Assembly: GCA_014529385.2 (NCBI GenBank)
Contig: CM043945.1
Span: 149,717,241-149,781,240 of the forward strand
Reading direction: 5' to 3'
Length of the DNA: 64,000 bases
From: Adiantum capillus-veneris
Lineage: Eukaryota > Streptophyta > Polypodiopsida > Polypodiales > Pteridaceae
Below are positions 42,025 through 53,427 of this stretch, piece by piece (position 1 is the stretch's first letter; the number at the start of each line of letters is the position of its first letter). The notes below the pieces were generated by a model. That model searched no databases, was not told the origin of the DNA, and saw only the letters and a program-made list of their open reading frames with translations. Made by a program: the position numbers and the translations under genes.

Positions 42025-42720
42025 AGCTGGAAGTTTGGTGGCAGTTGCTGGCACAACGGTCTCATATGTTTTTTTTAGTTTCTATGAACTTGATTGGCGG
42101 GTATGGTGGAGTCAAGAGGTAGTATGTGATAGATGGATCATGGGAAGACATGAGGAATTTTGGCATGGTTTGGTGGCTCAATATTTTGACTATTGAGGAG
42201 AATATGGGAGCATGTGGAAGGTGGGACGAAAAAGGACTTTTTTTATATGCATTATGAGGGTTTTTGTGGAGCAAGGGGTCTGGGAAGCCCTACGGATGCC
42301 ACATGGCCGATAGATGGAGCCACATGCAAAGACAGAGGGAGAGTGGGCAGTGAATAAGGGCAAGGGAATGAGCCCTCTTAGGTGCATCAAGATAGAGAGA
42401 GGCAGAAGCTCTCCTCTTCCGTGGTCATGGTGACTCTTGTAGGCGCTGTTGTGGCGGTCGTTAGGTGCTACGTGCAGTGTTCAAGGGCGCCCGATGGTCA
42501 GTTTTGGTGGAGCTAGCATTTCTAGGTAGTGGACTGTGGCCTAATGATAGCATTTCTATGTGATGACATGGCATCCTCAACCGTGGGTGGGTTCATACTG
42601 TCCTCTAGGCCGCGAATTTTTTTTTGAAGGCAAGGTAAGAGAGGCACTAGCGCTAGTGCCCCCCCCCCTCCCCCCCCAATCTCATGAAGGGAAGGAGTGA
42701 GAGAGACAATTGAGAGGTCA
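42025..42720 (+). repeat. F1 segment of repeat X, left of the G insertion
   Basis: Aligns to 57262-58072 (for example gaattttggcatggtttg / gaatttcggcatggtttg and gccacatggccgatagatgg / gccacgtggctggcagatgg). F1 lacks the long (GA)n of the other copy and has C-runs at 42658-42677. It ends gagaggtca, where G is inserted. Confidence 0.85.
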
Positions 42721-43632
42721 TGTTGGGGGTCCCATCATTGCAATAGCTCCAATGACCAACAAAATTGTCAATACGGAAGGATGAGCTACCCGGCTAGGGC
42801 ATGGAAACACTCACATGATTAGTGAGCTAATCGTGGCAACACAAATGGTTAACTCTATGAGGTGAGCTTCTTGGCCTATGGAGGAGCTAAGCCGCAATGA
42901 AGGGCAATCTCCATATCCACTTCTCTTCACCTCTAATCAACCCAATCACACACACTACGATTGCAAGACACACACAACACTAATCCTATCATGCAACACA
43001 CTAATAGTAAGCACACACACATAGATCTATCGAGCACCACACTCCAATCAAACCTACATGCACACACAAGAAAAAGAGGAAAATCACACAAGATTAGAGA
43101 GGGATTAACCACTAATTAGTGTAGATCTAGCTAATCTAAGCATCATAGTCAATCATAAGAAGCATGAGAGAGGCATAGTGAGAGAGAATGAATCATTGAT
43201 TAGTGTTAATCAAGCCTCATGAGCAAGGAGAAGCTCAAGGAATCCATAGCCACACACCTCAAGAGCTCTCACCAAAGAGTGCTCTCAACAGATGACTTGA
43301 GAACCCTAATTTCTTTTACACACTGCCTTATATACCTAGGGTAAAAATATGCAATGTCCGGGCGCCCAAGGCCTTTAGGACTCCACGACTTACGAAATCT
43401 ACTACCTAGGCACAATAACTGACCTATTCTCTACATATTCGAACTCCCATAACACATTAAAATATTACAATGGCTTGAAATGAATCGAGAATTTACAATA
43501 CGTGACCATTTTGGAAAAATGTGAAAAATGTGGAGCTCCAATCTTTACTGCTTCTTTGCATTTATCCTCGGTGTGCATTGTACATCTTCGGTCTTTAGGA
43601 GCTTCTATTAACTGACGTTGACTCATTTAACA
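42721..43632 (-). repeat. G 3' LTR (912 bp)
   Basis: Plus strand tgttgggggtcccatcattg to gactcatttaaca. It contains cttatatacctaggg near 43329 and many acacaca motifs. It is longer than the other LTR by about 210 bp around 43190-43410. Confidence 0.9.
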
Positions 43633-43644
43633 TTCCCCCCTTCC
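43633..43644 (-). other. G polypurine tract
   Basis: ttccccccttcc on the plus strand reads GGAAGGGGGGAA on the minus strand, directly before the 3' LTR start TGTTAAATGAG. It fixes the element orientation. Confidence 0.88.
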
Positions 43645-44094
43645 TATTTTAGTGCCCGTCCTCGGGCACTGTCGAAAAGTGTCCGTGGATGCAAGGGAAG
43701 GTTTTGATTGGTTGTTGATGGGCTGATTTCTTCAATTGTCGTTGAATCTGTTAATGAGGTTCAATTTGTTGCAGCATCTTCATTGGTTTGAATATGTATG
43801 ATGTGAGAGATGATGTATCATTTGTCCATTGTAATAGCATAATGAAGAGGCTTATGTTTATTTATGAAAAATATGTACAAGGGAAATAGAATGATGAGGT
43901 TCTAAATTAGGGTCTAATACGTGGATGACCAAAGGGAAAAAAGTCAGTGGGAAAAAGGTGCCTTTGGGATACGTGCATTATTGGAGTACTTATTACCATG
44001 GAAATATTAGTAAAGTATTGAAGGGATTATTCACGAGTAGATGTGTAATTAAAAAATGTGATATCCATGGAAGTGTACTGGGCCGACGCCAATT

Positions 44095-44775
44095 TGCCAA
44101 GGTCAACACCAAGCGATGGGGAGTGTTGGGCAATCACAAAGCCTGCTATTTGCTCGATGCTGACTCCATCATCACATGTAATGATTTTAACCCCAAGGTC
44201 AGTTTCAAGCGATAGGGAATGTTGGGCAGTCCCCAAGCGCCCTATTTGCCTCGTATTGACTCAACTGTCGTATGTAATGACTTTAAGAGCAATGTCAACA
44301 CCAAGCGATAGGGAGTGTTGGGCACTCCACAAGCCTCCTATTTGCCTAATAGTGACTCAATTGTATTTTGGTAATCGCATCACCATGGTCTTCATTGTCA
44401 GTTACACCAAGGTCAGCACCAAGTGATAGGGAGCGTTGGGCAGTCCCCAAGCTTCCTATTCACTCATTATTGACTTCACTGAATTTTGTCTTTCCGTTGT
44501 TGCTTATCATGCCTCAAGGTCTTTGATGACACTTGTAATGACTTTAACAGGCAGGGTCAACACCAAGTGATAGGGAGTGTTGAGCAGTCCCCAAGCCTAC
44601 TATTCGCCCAGTAGTGACTCCATTGAATTTTGTCTTACCATTGTCGGTTGTCGTGTCCCAAGGTCTTTGCTGGCGCTTTGTAATGGCTTTAACATGAAGG
44701 TCAACACCAAGTGGTAGGTAGCGTTGGGCCATCCCCAAGCTTCCTATTTGCCCAGTAGTGACCCCACTGCATGGC
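44095..44775. repeat. G 3'-UTR tandem array, six units
   Basis: The core ggtcaacaccaagcgatagg, agtgttgggcagtccccaag and cctatttgcccagtagtgac recurs near 44100, 44198, 44296, 44412, 44555 and 44700. The period is about 98 bp in the first units and up to about 146 bp in the last. It lies between the coding region and the PPT. Arrays of this sort are known in the 3' UTR of Tat/Ogre-type plant retrotransposons. Confidence 0.88.
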
Positions 44776-45323
44776 TTTGTTGGTTAGCATGACATTGGTT
44801 GTTGCCTGTTGTAGTCCACTCAAGGTACATAGGTGGAAGCAAAAAGAGTGTCTAATGCATATGTCCAATGATGGGACATCCTATTTATGCATACAAAAAA
44901 ATGCATGGAAAACAATATGCTGTGCAAGAAAGATTTTGAGGGATTTTTCAAAAGATGGTGTAGCTATAAAAGTATATGACATGGCTTTGCAAGCTGGCAC
45001 CCCTTTAAGAATGGTTTTCATCGTTGAGGATATGTTTCTCATCTTACTGTGCACTGTACATGAGTGTTGGACTCCACAACACTCCATCATTTGTAAATTA
45101 AGAGACTTTAACTCTTATGCTCATCTCAGCCAGCATGAGCGACATGACTTAGATATGCTCAACTCTTCCAGCTTGAGCATAAGCCTAATAAGTACGACTC
45201 TTAGCACAAAGTTTAATATGACTTGAAGCTTTGGGACAAATGCTTTGCTCATTTCATAGCTCAGTAGCCCGACTGTGACTATGCCAAAGAGTGTTTTTTT
45301 TAACACCCTGGCAACTTGACTTT

Positions 45324-46760
45324 TTACGTTCTTGAGCTTACTACAAACATTTCTTCAAGTAAAAGTAAGCTTGAATCCTCAAAAAGAGGATTAGTGAAGG
45401 ACCAAGTTGGCATTGAAGGTTTCTTTTGCCATACCTGTTTTATCATCTTTGAATCTGCATTCACATTGGTTTGGTTGTCATTCTTTGACTGTGAAGACTC
45501 CATCATCTGTTTGATTCTCCAATTGGGCCTGTTGTAAGGAGTCTTTGATGTTGTTGTAGGCCTCTGTTGGCTGTCGGCATTTGGCTTTTGACTAGGAGCA
45601 TTGGAAGACTTAGGAATCCAAATCTCTTGAGGAACTTTGTATCTCCATTGTTGACTTTGCTTTGCTCTAGGTCTTGTTGATTTCTTGAGATCTTCATGCA
45701 AGTTTGGTGTCATTGCAGTTAGCTTGTGGTTGATTGGTAGCAAAATCTTTGTATAGCCTGTGTAGAATCCTTGTCCAAGAGGAAGATTCTTTGAGATTCT
45801 CTTTTTTTTTTTGGTATCCTCTTGAGAGTTGTGGTTGACTTTACTATCTTTCAATGTTGCTTTTTTTGTATACCTGCTGCTTAGGTGTCCTAGGATATTG
45901 TCGAAGTTGATACCTTGTGGGCCTTATTTCTTGGGAGGGGCTTGACGTTACTTCATATGCCCTTACCTGAGGTTTTGGTACCCATATCTGTCTATTACCT
46001 TCATAGTACTCCTGTTCTTTTAAGCTCCATTGTGATGCTATCCATCCCATGTGTTTGTCTTCATGTGTTGATTTCCTATCCTTAATCCAAATCGGATCAT
46101 TGACTTTGATGAAACTGCTCGGAACAAACACTTGCTTGACTTTCCTTTGCTTTCTTGAGTACTTTGGCTGAAATATCTTTGCTTTTCTGGGTGTCTCCTT
46201 GGAGGTTTCTGTTGGCTCAGCACTTGACTTGAAATTTTGAAATCCTGTCTTGCTTGAAGAATCTGATCCATGAGAATTCTTTGATGTAGAGGCATATGCT
46301 GTCACACCTTTTGTGCTAATCGATGGAAGTTCCACTTTAGCTTTACCTTTGTCTGCACGATTTGTCTTTGATTCTTGTGACTCCTGCAACTCTGAATCTG
46401 GAATTTTTGGTTCTATTGAAGATCTTTGTCTTGATTTTGCCATGGTCTCATCTTGATCTAGCTGTGTCTCTATGGTGGGGGGCTTGAGACTCTTTTTTAT
46501 TAATTTGACTTACATAAGCTGATTTAGCTGGCAATGAGTGATTGATCTTTGGAACTTCCTATCGCTTCTTGGTTTTTTGCAACCCTGTTTTTTTTAACTT
46601 CTGGCTTTGATGGTATTCTTTGCTCAATAGCTATTGTGGTTGCCCTTTGCTCTGTTTGATTTGCACTTGATATTGCCTGATTTGCTTCAAGCTCTTCTGA
46701 AGTTCTGATTGATGGAGATGAATCATCTTCAATAAGGCCTACTTTAATATCAGTCTCCAT
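45324..46760 (-). pseudogene. G protein, C-terminal half (Lys/Ser-rich)
   Basis: Minus-strand frames 46760-46524, 46443-45844 and 45854-45324 (the last is 176 codons). Low-complexity K, S, Q and T with recurring tryptophan motifs: FIKVNDPIWIKDRK, MGWIASQWSLKEQEYYEGNR, QIWVPKPQVRAYE, QQWRYKVPQEIWIPK. The repeated Q/E-I-W-I/V-P-K suggests internal duplication. Composition fits a nucleic-acid-binding gag-like protein. Two frameshifts separate the pieces. No match to a known domain. Confidence 0.5.
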
Positions 46761-47284
46761 TTTAACTGTGCTTGAGGACTTTGTGCTGTCATCCCCGCGG
46801 GTGACCAGTCTTGGTCTTCATTCTTTGTTGTCTCTGAAGACTACATCCTGTTTGAATTCTGTATCTCTAACATCTTCTGGGCCGTTGACATTTCCATTAT
46901 GACGTTGTCTGGCATATCTTTTGCTGTGATCACATGAAATTGAGCTATTATGATCTGTGAACTTACTTCAATGGTGGTGGAGATGATTCCCTAGAATTTT
47001 GCTCGTTTGTTTCCAGATATGCTCACAAATTCAGGAGCATCTTCCAGCTGTGGTTGACCACATCTTTTCCAACTGCAAAAAGACATGAGATTCTTGTCTA
47101 ACTTGAAATCTAGCTTTACTTCTTTTGACAACTTTTCTTTGTTTTCACCAACAATGTTGCACTTGATCGTCTTAGGATTTCTTTCTGTATTGAGTGCTTT
47201 TGTGGTGGAGATGTCCGTGGGTTGAACTTTTTCTACATTGGCTTTGTCTTGATCACTTTCTTCCGTTGATGTTGACTCGTATGA
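46761..47284 (-). other. G coding region, heavily decayed stretch
   Basis: Between the two better-preserved halves there are only short minus-strand frames. Composition resembles the neighbours, so it is probably part of the same gene. Confidence 0.4.
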
Positions 47285-49420
47285 CTATGATACTGCACTT
47301 TTTTGCAATTGTTGAGCATTGTCCTCCTGCATTTGAGTAACCTTTGACCTTAAAAGGTCCATTGTACTGTCTGGTAGAATGTGTCTCTTCGGAGGAGATT
47401 TCGGTGGTGACCTTTGTGTAGCTTTCTGGACTTTAGCTCCCATTGAGTTTGACTTTTCTACCACCTGTTCTGGCAGCTTGAGGCTTTGCATCATCTTCAG
47501 ATAGTCTTTGACTTCAGTCGTACCATCCGTAGGGGTTTGTACAAGATCACGATCTTGCTGATATTTGTTACCATGTGTATCTTGATATGCATATGTGAGC
47601 TTGATCACATGTAACTATTTGAAAACTATTGGACTTATCAGGTTTTAACTCTAACTTGTGGAGATCAGTTGAAACTTGTGTCCCTGATGATCTTCATATA
47701 ACCATTTGTCTGTAGACTCTAATGGAATCTGGGTCAATTGGAAATTTCCAACAACCATATGATCTTTCAATGGTTTTTGCTTTGAAGGAGTTTGTTGGCT
47801 AGAAGCCCTAGGGCTTCTAACTGGTGTAGCATTTCTTGGTACATAAGTTAAGCTTGATGGATTTACAACTCCCTCCTTCCTAGGGTGATCACTATAGCTT
47901 GCTTCATTGTAAGAGTTCAAAATTGTTTGGCTCTAATTTAGTCTCACCCTTTGGGACTGTGAAGGTACACTTTGGGTAGCACTGTTGACATTTGGCATCT
48001 GTAAACCTTCTGCATAGTTTCCTATGTATCTTCGCGAAATATGACAAATTATTCCCCAAGTCAAGCTATAAATAGCATTATCTTTTCCTTGATATTTTCT
48101 ATCCCATGGGTCTCCTATGATATGAGCTTCTGTGGTTTTAGGACCCAAGGCATCATAGATGCTAGACTCTCATCTATATCTACGACTATTTTGGTCAAAG
48201 TATATGTTTGTTTGGTCACAACATCGAAGCTTGATTTTTGATGGAGAAGAGTTTGGCTCTGAAAAAATTTCTGAGTTCACTGGACACACTTCTATGAGTT
48301 GGTATGTGGGTCATTCAAACAGAGGTTGATCCTTTTTGTATAGTTGCCCTTTTTGGTCTACATAGTGTGCGTATGAATTATGTGTACCATACAAAGCTAG
48401 CATCATTCTGTCTGATGTGTCCCTTAGACTCGTGAATGATTGCACACTTGTGGCAGTGGATGCAGAATCATTTGCAAACGTAACAGTCTTTTCAACCTTT
48501 GGTGATATCTCGAAACCTTGACTAAATTCATGCAAGAATGTGTTGCTCAAAGAATCAATTTTAAGATTTTCAGGTGCTTGTGCATCCTTATGCTAATTTT
48601 GAGTTTGCAGTTCTTTTAGTGATGCTTCTAATGGTAATGTAGAATCATTTGATTGCATTAAAAATGACAGGTTAAATGCACTTACATCAAGATTCACATT
48701 TCCAATTTGCTTTGCACCTTGCTTGGCGGTTGATGTATCCCTGTTGTCAAGATTTCTTGGACAATCTTCAGCAAAATGTCCACCTTTTCGTCCACAATCT
48801 GAGCAATACGCCATGACTAGTGGTATTTCAATTGGCTTTGTCATGTCAAGCTCTTGATGAGAAGTTTCAACTTCTGTACTTGCCAAGTTGTTGGAATCTT
48901 CTTTCAAAACACTGAGCATCAAGCTATAGACTGCTCCATCTTGACCTTTGTACCGTCTTTGGCTTGGTTATCCAATTAGAATGGCTTTTATTGGTTGATC
49001 TATTGGATCTTGCAATTCTGGTTCTCGATTATAGATCTGACCACCATAATCCATGTACAATGATCCTGATTGCATATGCACCAAATGGATGCTTTGCTGA
49101 TTTGTGCAGATTTCTAGATAACCACTTGGGTCGATTTTTTGAACTTCTATCTGCACCTTATCTTTGAGCTTGCAATACCTGGCTCCATTGAAGCTGTGAA
49201 CATCTAAGAGTTCTTTGAATCTGGCTTCACTCAGATCTATAGGATCTTGGCTCCTGTGTTGCTTTTACTGCTCATCAAGTATTTATGGCCTTCGGAATCT
49301 GCATATAAGACTTTATCTCCATTGTAGCCATATAGTTGTAGAATTTGGTCGATTGCACTAAAAAACTGTCTCCTAGCAGATTTCAGTATTGATTAGAAAA
49401 ATTTATACTGCTCAGTTTTG
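47285..49420 (-). pseudogene. G protein, N-terminal half with CCHC knuckle and repeated Y-x-D-x2-G motif
   Basis: Six open segments from 49156 to 47285 lie in one frame (624 codons), separated only by stop codons; an earlier piece (49420-49260) is in another frame. A zinc knuckle CSDCGRKGGHFAEDC occurs near 48805, with one extra residue before the His. Five similar motifs recur: VLYADSEGHKYLMSS, LYMDYGGQIYNREP, HYVDQKGQLYKKDQ, WLYEDHQGHKFQLIS and YAYQDTHGNKYQQDR. The repeat consensus is aromatic-x-D-x2-G-polar-x-aromatic. Together with LTRs, PBS and knuckle this suggests a gag-related protein, but the repeats match nothing I know. Confidence 0.6.
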
Positions 49421-49794
49421 GTAAAACTGCTTGTGGCAAAGCACTTTTGCAGTTGACTGCTCTTCAGATTCGCAAGAGTTGATTAACCCTAGCTCGACAA
49501 TGTCAAAATTAAGTGCAACCTTTTGAAACGATGAAAAACTCGGTCTTTAACATATTAATCTGCAATCCCCCGTGATTTGTCGATTTTCAGCTTGATTTTG
49601 ATAAATTTAAAAATTTGTCTGTCCCTCACGGTTTCGACTTGACTATTTTCTCGCTTTTTTCGACTGATCGGATTTGCATTGCACAGTGTGCTTGATTTAT
49701 GGTGTTTGCTCGGTGTGCGGTACTCTTCCTGGCTTTGCTTTTGCTATTCTGGGTCTTTTTGCGGGCTTGTTCTGGTTTTTTCAGGCTCTTTTGG

Positions 49795-50340
49795 TGACTT
49801 CCTTTTTATTTTTAATATATTTTTAAAATAAATTTTGTATTTTCTAAATTTTTTGTATTTCTATGATTTTTTTTGGAAAACTTTTGATTTTTTATAAATT
49901 TTTAGTTTTTATGGAAATTTTTATGAGTTTTTATGGACTATTTATGATTTATTGAAAATTTTCCAATCAATTTTGGACTTTTTATGGATTTTATGTGAGT
50001 TTTTTACTATTTTTGTAATTTTTTTTGTGAATTTTTGAATTTTTTGTGATTTTCTATGTGTTTTTTATTTTTTTGTGAATTTTTTTATTTTTTTTAAAAC
50101 TCTTTTATTAATGAGTTTTCTATTTTTTATAATTTTCTAACTCTTTTTTTGATTTTTAATTGGGTTTTTCAAAATTTTTATTGTTTTTATGATTTCTAAT
50201 TGGTTTTTTTTGGACTAATATACAAATTAATGAAATGAAAGTGAGAAAAAAATAGAAAAAGAAAATGAAAGGAAATGAAATGAAATTTAAAAAGAAAGAA
50301 AACGAAATGAAATGAAATTGAAACAAAATGAAATGAATCA
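49795..50340. repeat. T-rich then A-rich low-complexity block
   Basis: tttttt-gat/ttta patterns from 49795 to about 50210, then gaaatgaaatgaaa patterns to 50340. No coding signal. It lies in the G leader. Confidence 0.85.
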
Positions 50341-51834
50341 ATACTTAATGACACAAAAGAAGGCAAAAGGACAAAAGGCTAAAGACAAAAAGCTCCACAG
50401 CAGCAGCAGTAGAGGAAAGAGAGAAAGAAGACAAGTAGGTCCCTTTTTTTTTTTCAAAAATTTATAATGTCTTCTTGTAGTTTGTGTGTTGTGTGTGTAA
50501 GGGTGGGTTTACACGTCACGAAACACAAGAACAGCGACGGAAGCGGAAGAAGAAGATTATTTTAGCGTCGTAGGAAACTATCCCAAGAGACGTAAAGCTC
50601 TATCCGACGAGGAAAGTCCATATGCCAAAAGGCACACTCAGGAACAAAAAAAAAGCCGAATTTAGGTCAAAATTAATCGAAACGCGTAAAATCACACGAA
50701 AATCCAAAAAATTATCAAAAATTTGCAAAAATTATTCGAAAAATACCCAAAAAATTTCTACAAATTTTCCACACGTTGAGGGATAGTGCAGCCAAATAAA
50801 ATTGCCAAAATCACATCAATTCAATTGCCAATTAATTTCATCAATAAAATCAAGACTAAGCAATTAAACCGGCAAAATTAGGTAAAAAATTGACGCAATT
50901 AGAGTGTAAATCCCTGTTTTGAGCACAAAAATGCAGCATTTAATTATTACACACATCAATTATGTAATCAAAATATGAATCAATGATGCAAATTTAACAC
51001 TTTTTAAGCACACACATTTTTTTTTTTTGGCAGGTTTTACCAATCTTTAGGTGCGCACACAAAAGGGTTAAACTTGTCAGATTTGCATTGTGATTTCAGA
51101 AATCATTAGTTGGGCATGAGCACAACAAATCAATCATCACAATTGAAAAATCATAATGCACACATTGTTTTCTAGGTGCACAAACATGGGCAAAATAGTG
51201 CACACACACCTAAAATTAGCATACACACACACTCAATTAGAATGTACACACATTTGATTTTAGTGCACACACACTTGAAATTAACCATCCAAGCATGAAA
51301 TTAACTCAATTAGGCACCCAATTAGCAATACACATTCATCAATTAGTGATTGAAACTTATCAAATTCATGCGCCACCAATTCTTAAAATTTTGGAATTAC
51401 GACGGCGTGAAAATAAAAAATTGTAAAATTTTCAATCCACATTGCATCAACATTACATTGCATCAACATAGCATAGCATTACATTGCATCATCATGGTGG
51501 GATCTCTACAAAATTCTACACATCTCTAGATTCTAGGGAGGTTGAGAATACCACTTTAATTACCTTTCCATTGAAGATCAATTGAATAGTCGAATGCTCC
51601 AATCCTTCATAGCACATTAGTAAGTTAGCAAAAATTAGTCAAATTAGCAAGGGGTTAGTGTGAAATTAAAGTGTGTAAATACACAATTGGCAAGATACGG
51701 TCACACGTTAGGGAATTAGGAACACAATACTTCATGCACACACATTCAAAATCCACAAAAACATAAACACACAAGTGAAATTAGTGAGGGAACGCATTCG
51801 GTTATGCCACAATTACACTAGCGTAAGCCATCAT
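50341..51834 (-). other. G leader, no gene seen
   Basis: About 1.5 kb of AT-rich sequence between PBS and the coding region. It includes an acacaca-rich patch at 51180-51290 and short cattgcatcaacatta duplications at 51440-51490. No open frame of note. Confidence 0.55.
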
Positions 51835-51851
51835 CCCCGGCAGCGGCACCA
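51835..51851 (-). other. G primer-binding site, tRNA-Asp type
   Basis: Plus strand ccccggcagcggcacca, so the minus strand starts TGGTGCCGCTGCCGGGG, two bases inside the 5' LTR. Plant tRNA-Asp ends CCCCGGCAACGGCGCCA, giving two mismatches in 17. This PBS class is known from Athila/Tat-type elements, unlike the tRNA-Met sites of A2 and H. Confidence 0.85.
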
Positions 51852-51853
51852 AA

Positions 51854-52555
51854 TGTTGGGGGTCCCATCGTTGCAATAGCTCCAATGACCAACAAAATTG
51901 TCAATACGGAGGGATGAGCTACTTGGATAGGGCATGGAAACACTCACACGGTTAGTGAGCTAATCGTGGCAACAAAAATGGTTAACTCTATGAGGTGAGC
52001 TTCTCGGCCTATGGAGGAGCTAAGCCGCAATGAAGGGCAATCTCCATATCCACTTCTCTTCACCTCTAATCAACCCAATCACACACACTACGGTTGCAAG
52101 ACACACACAACACTAATCCTATCATGCAACACACTAATCGCAAGCACGCACACATAGATCTATCGAGCACCACACTCCAATCAAACCTACATGCACACAC
52201 AAGCAAAAGAGGGCAATCACACAAGATTAGAGAGGGATTAATCACTAATTACTGTAGATCTAGCTAATCTAAGCATCATAGACAATCATGAGAAGCATAA
52301 GAGGCATAGTGAGAGAGAATGAGGCACAATAACTGACGTATTCTTTACATCTTGGAACTCCCATTGAGCCCATAACACATTAAAATATTACAATGGCTTG
52401 AAATAAATCGGGAATTAACAAACGTGAGCATTTTGGGAAAATGTGAAAAATATGTAACTCCAATCTTTACTGCTTCTTTGCATTCATCCTCGATGTGCAT
52501 TCCTACATCTTTGGTCTTTAACAACTTCTGTTAACTGACGTTGACTCATTTACTA
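51854..52555 (-). repeat. G 5' LTR (702 bp, internally deleted)
   Basis: Matches the 912-bp LTR except for about 210 bp missing after gagagagaatga near 52320, where it jumps to ggcacaataactgac. The plus-strand end reads tttacta instead of tttaaca, before TSD GGTCA. Confidence 0.88.
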
Positions 52556-53015
52556 GGTCAGCCTAGGGGCTTCAAACTTTGTAAAAACTGCTAAGCAAAG
52601 CATCCAAGAGGTCCAATGGGGTTCAAACTTCTAAAAAAGGATGGGGCCCTTTATAAAATCCCATTTTTTGACTTTGTCGGGGATTTTTTTTTTGTTTTGA
52701 ACTCTGTAAGGTTGAGAAAAGCCAAGAGTGAGCCCTTGGGGCTGTTTTTTGTGAGTGATGCCACTAGTTGGCATGGTGATGGATGTAAGGGTGGTTTTCT
52801 AAGTAAGATGAAGCTCACTCCCCTGTTTCTAGCATTGTTTCCTGCTTCTCCTCTCTTTTCTGTTGCTCTTTGTCTGTGTGTGTCGATGCTAGCAGAGGTT
52901 TGTGCCCGTAGATTGCTTTGTGGTGAAAAGGCATTGAAATTGAGTTGTGGTGTGCATCAAGTGTGTTGAAACAAGAATTGGTGGTTTGGGTGTTGACTGG
53001 TGGTCTTGTGGCAGA
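52556..53015 (+). repeat. E1 segment of repeat X, right of G
   Basis: Aligns to 58068-58520: ttctaaaaaaggat / ttctaaaaaaggac, gagaaaagccaagagtgagc and ggcattgaaattgagttgtg in both. It includes cctttataaaatccc near 52648, a possible TATA element. With F1 it forms one end of X. Confidence 0.82.
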
Positions 53016-53427
53016 GTTCGGGTCCAATTTTTAATGGTGACAAAGATGCAGACGAATGACTGGCACATTTTGAGCCGTTTATGCTCTCATTGGGGATGCA
53101 AAGTGATGAATAAAAAGTGTAGATGGTGCTGTTGATATTGTGAGGTAAAGTGAAGGCTTGGTTCAATGGTTTGCATGATACAAGAAAATAGAGTTGGATC
53201 AGTTTTTGGGAGCAATTTTTGTGCAGATTTTAAAGGATGGTGTCGGTTGGTGAAGCAAATGTGGATCAAAGGCCTACGACAAGAATAAAGTGAATATTTT
53301 GGCATTTTTGTTGATAAGTTTGAAGCTTGTTGGAGAGACTTGGTGGCTGTCACCCAAGTGGTCAATGCAGACTGGTTTAAGCTAGAGAAATTTCTAGCTT
53401 GCATGCATCCTTGTGTTTTAGAGAAGG

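Larger units (their letters stand above)
42721..52555 (-). mobile_element. G: LTR retrotransposon without visible pol
   Basis: 9835-bp minus-strand element. LTRs 42721-43632 (3') and 51854-52555 (5') share tgttgggggtcccatc at one end. GGTCA is duplicated exactly at 42716-42720 and 52556-52560, and the empty site is visible at 58068-58072. A PPT follows the left LTR and a tRNA-Asp-type PBS precedes the right LTR. The interior has one long decayed gag-like coding region (49420-45324) and a 3' tandem array. I found no RT, RNase H or integrase motif on either strand. Confidence 0.9.

Noticed and set aside
44095-44775. Regularly spaced repeats resembling a CRISPR array
   Set aside because: Eukaryotic transposon context, conserved spacers and a changing period; it is a 3'-UTR tandem array.
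49795-50340. Poly(T) block as the tail of an inverted retroposon
   Set aside because: The T-richness is mixed with G and A over hundreds of bases and is followed by an A-rich block. There is no TSD or coding sequence, so low-complexity leader sequence is more likely.
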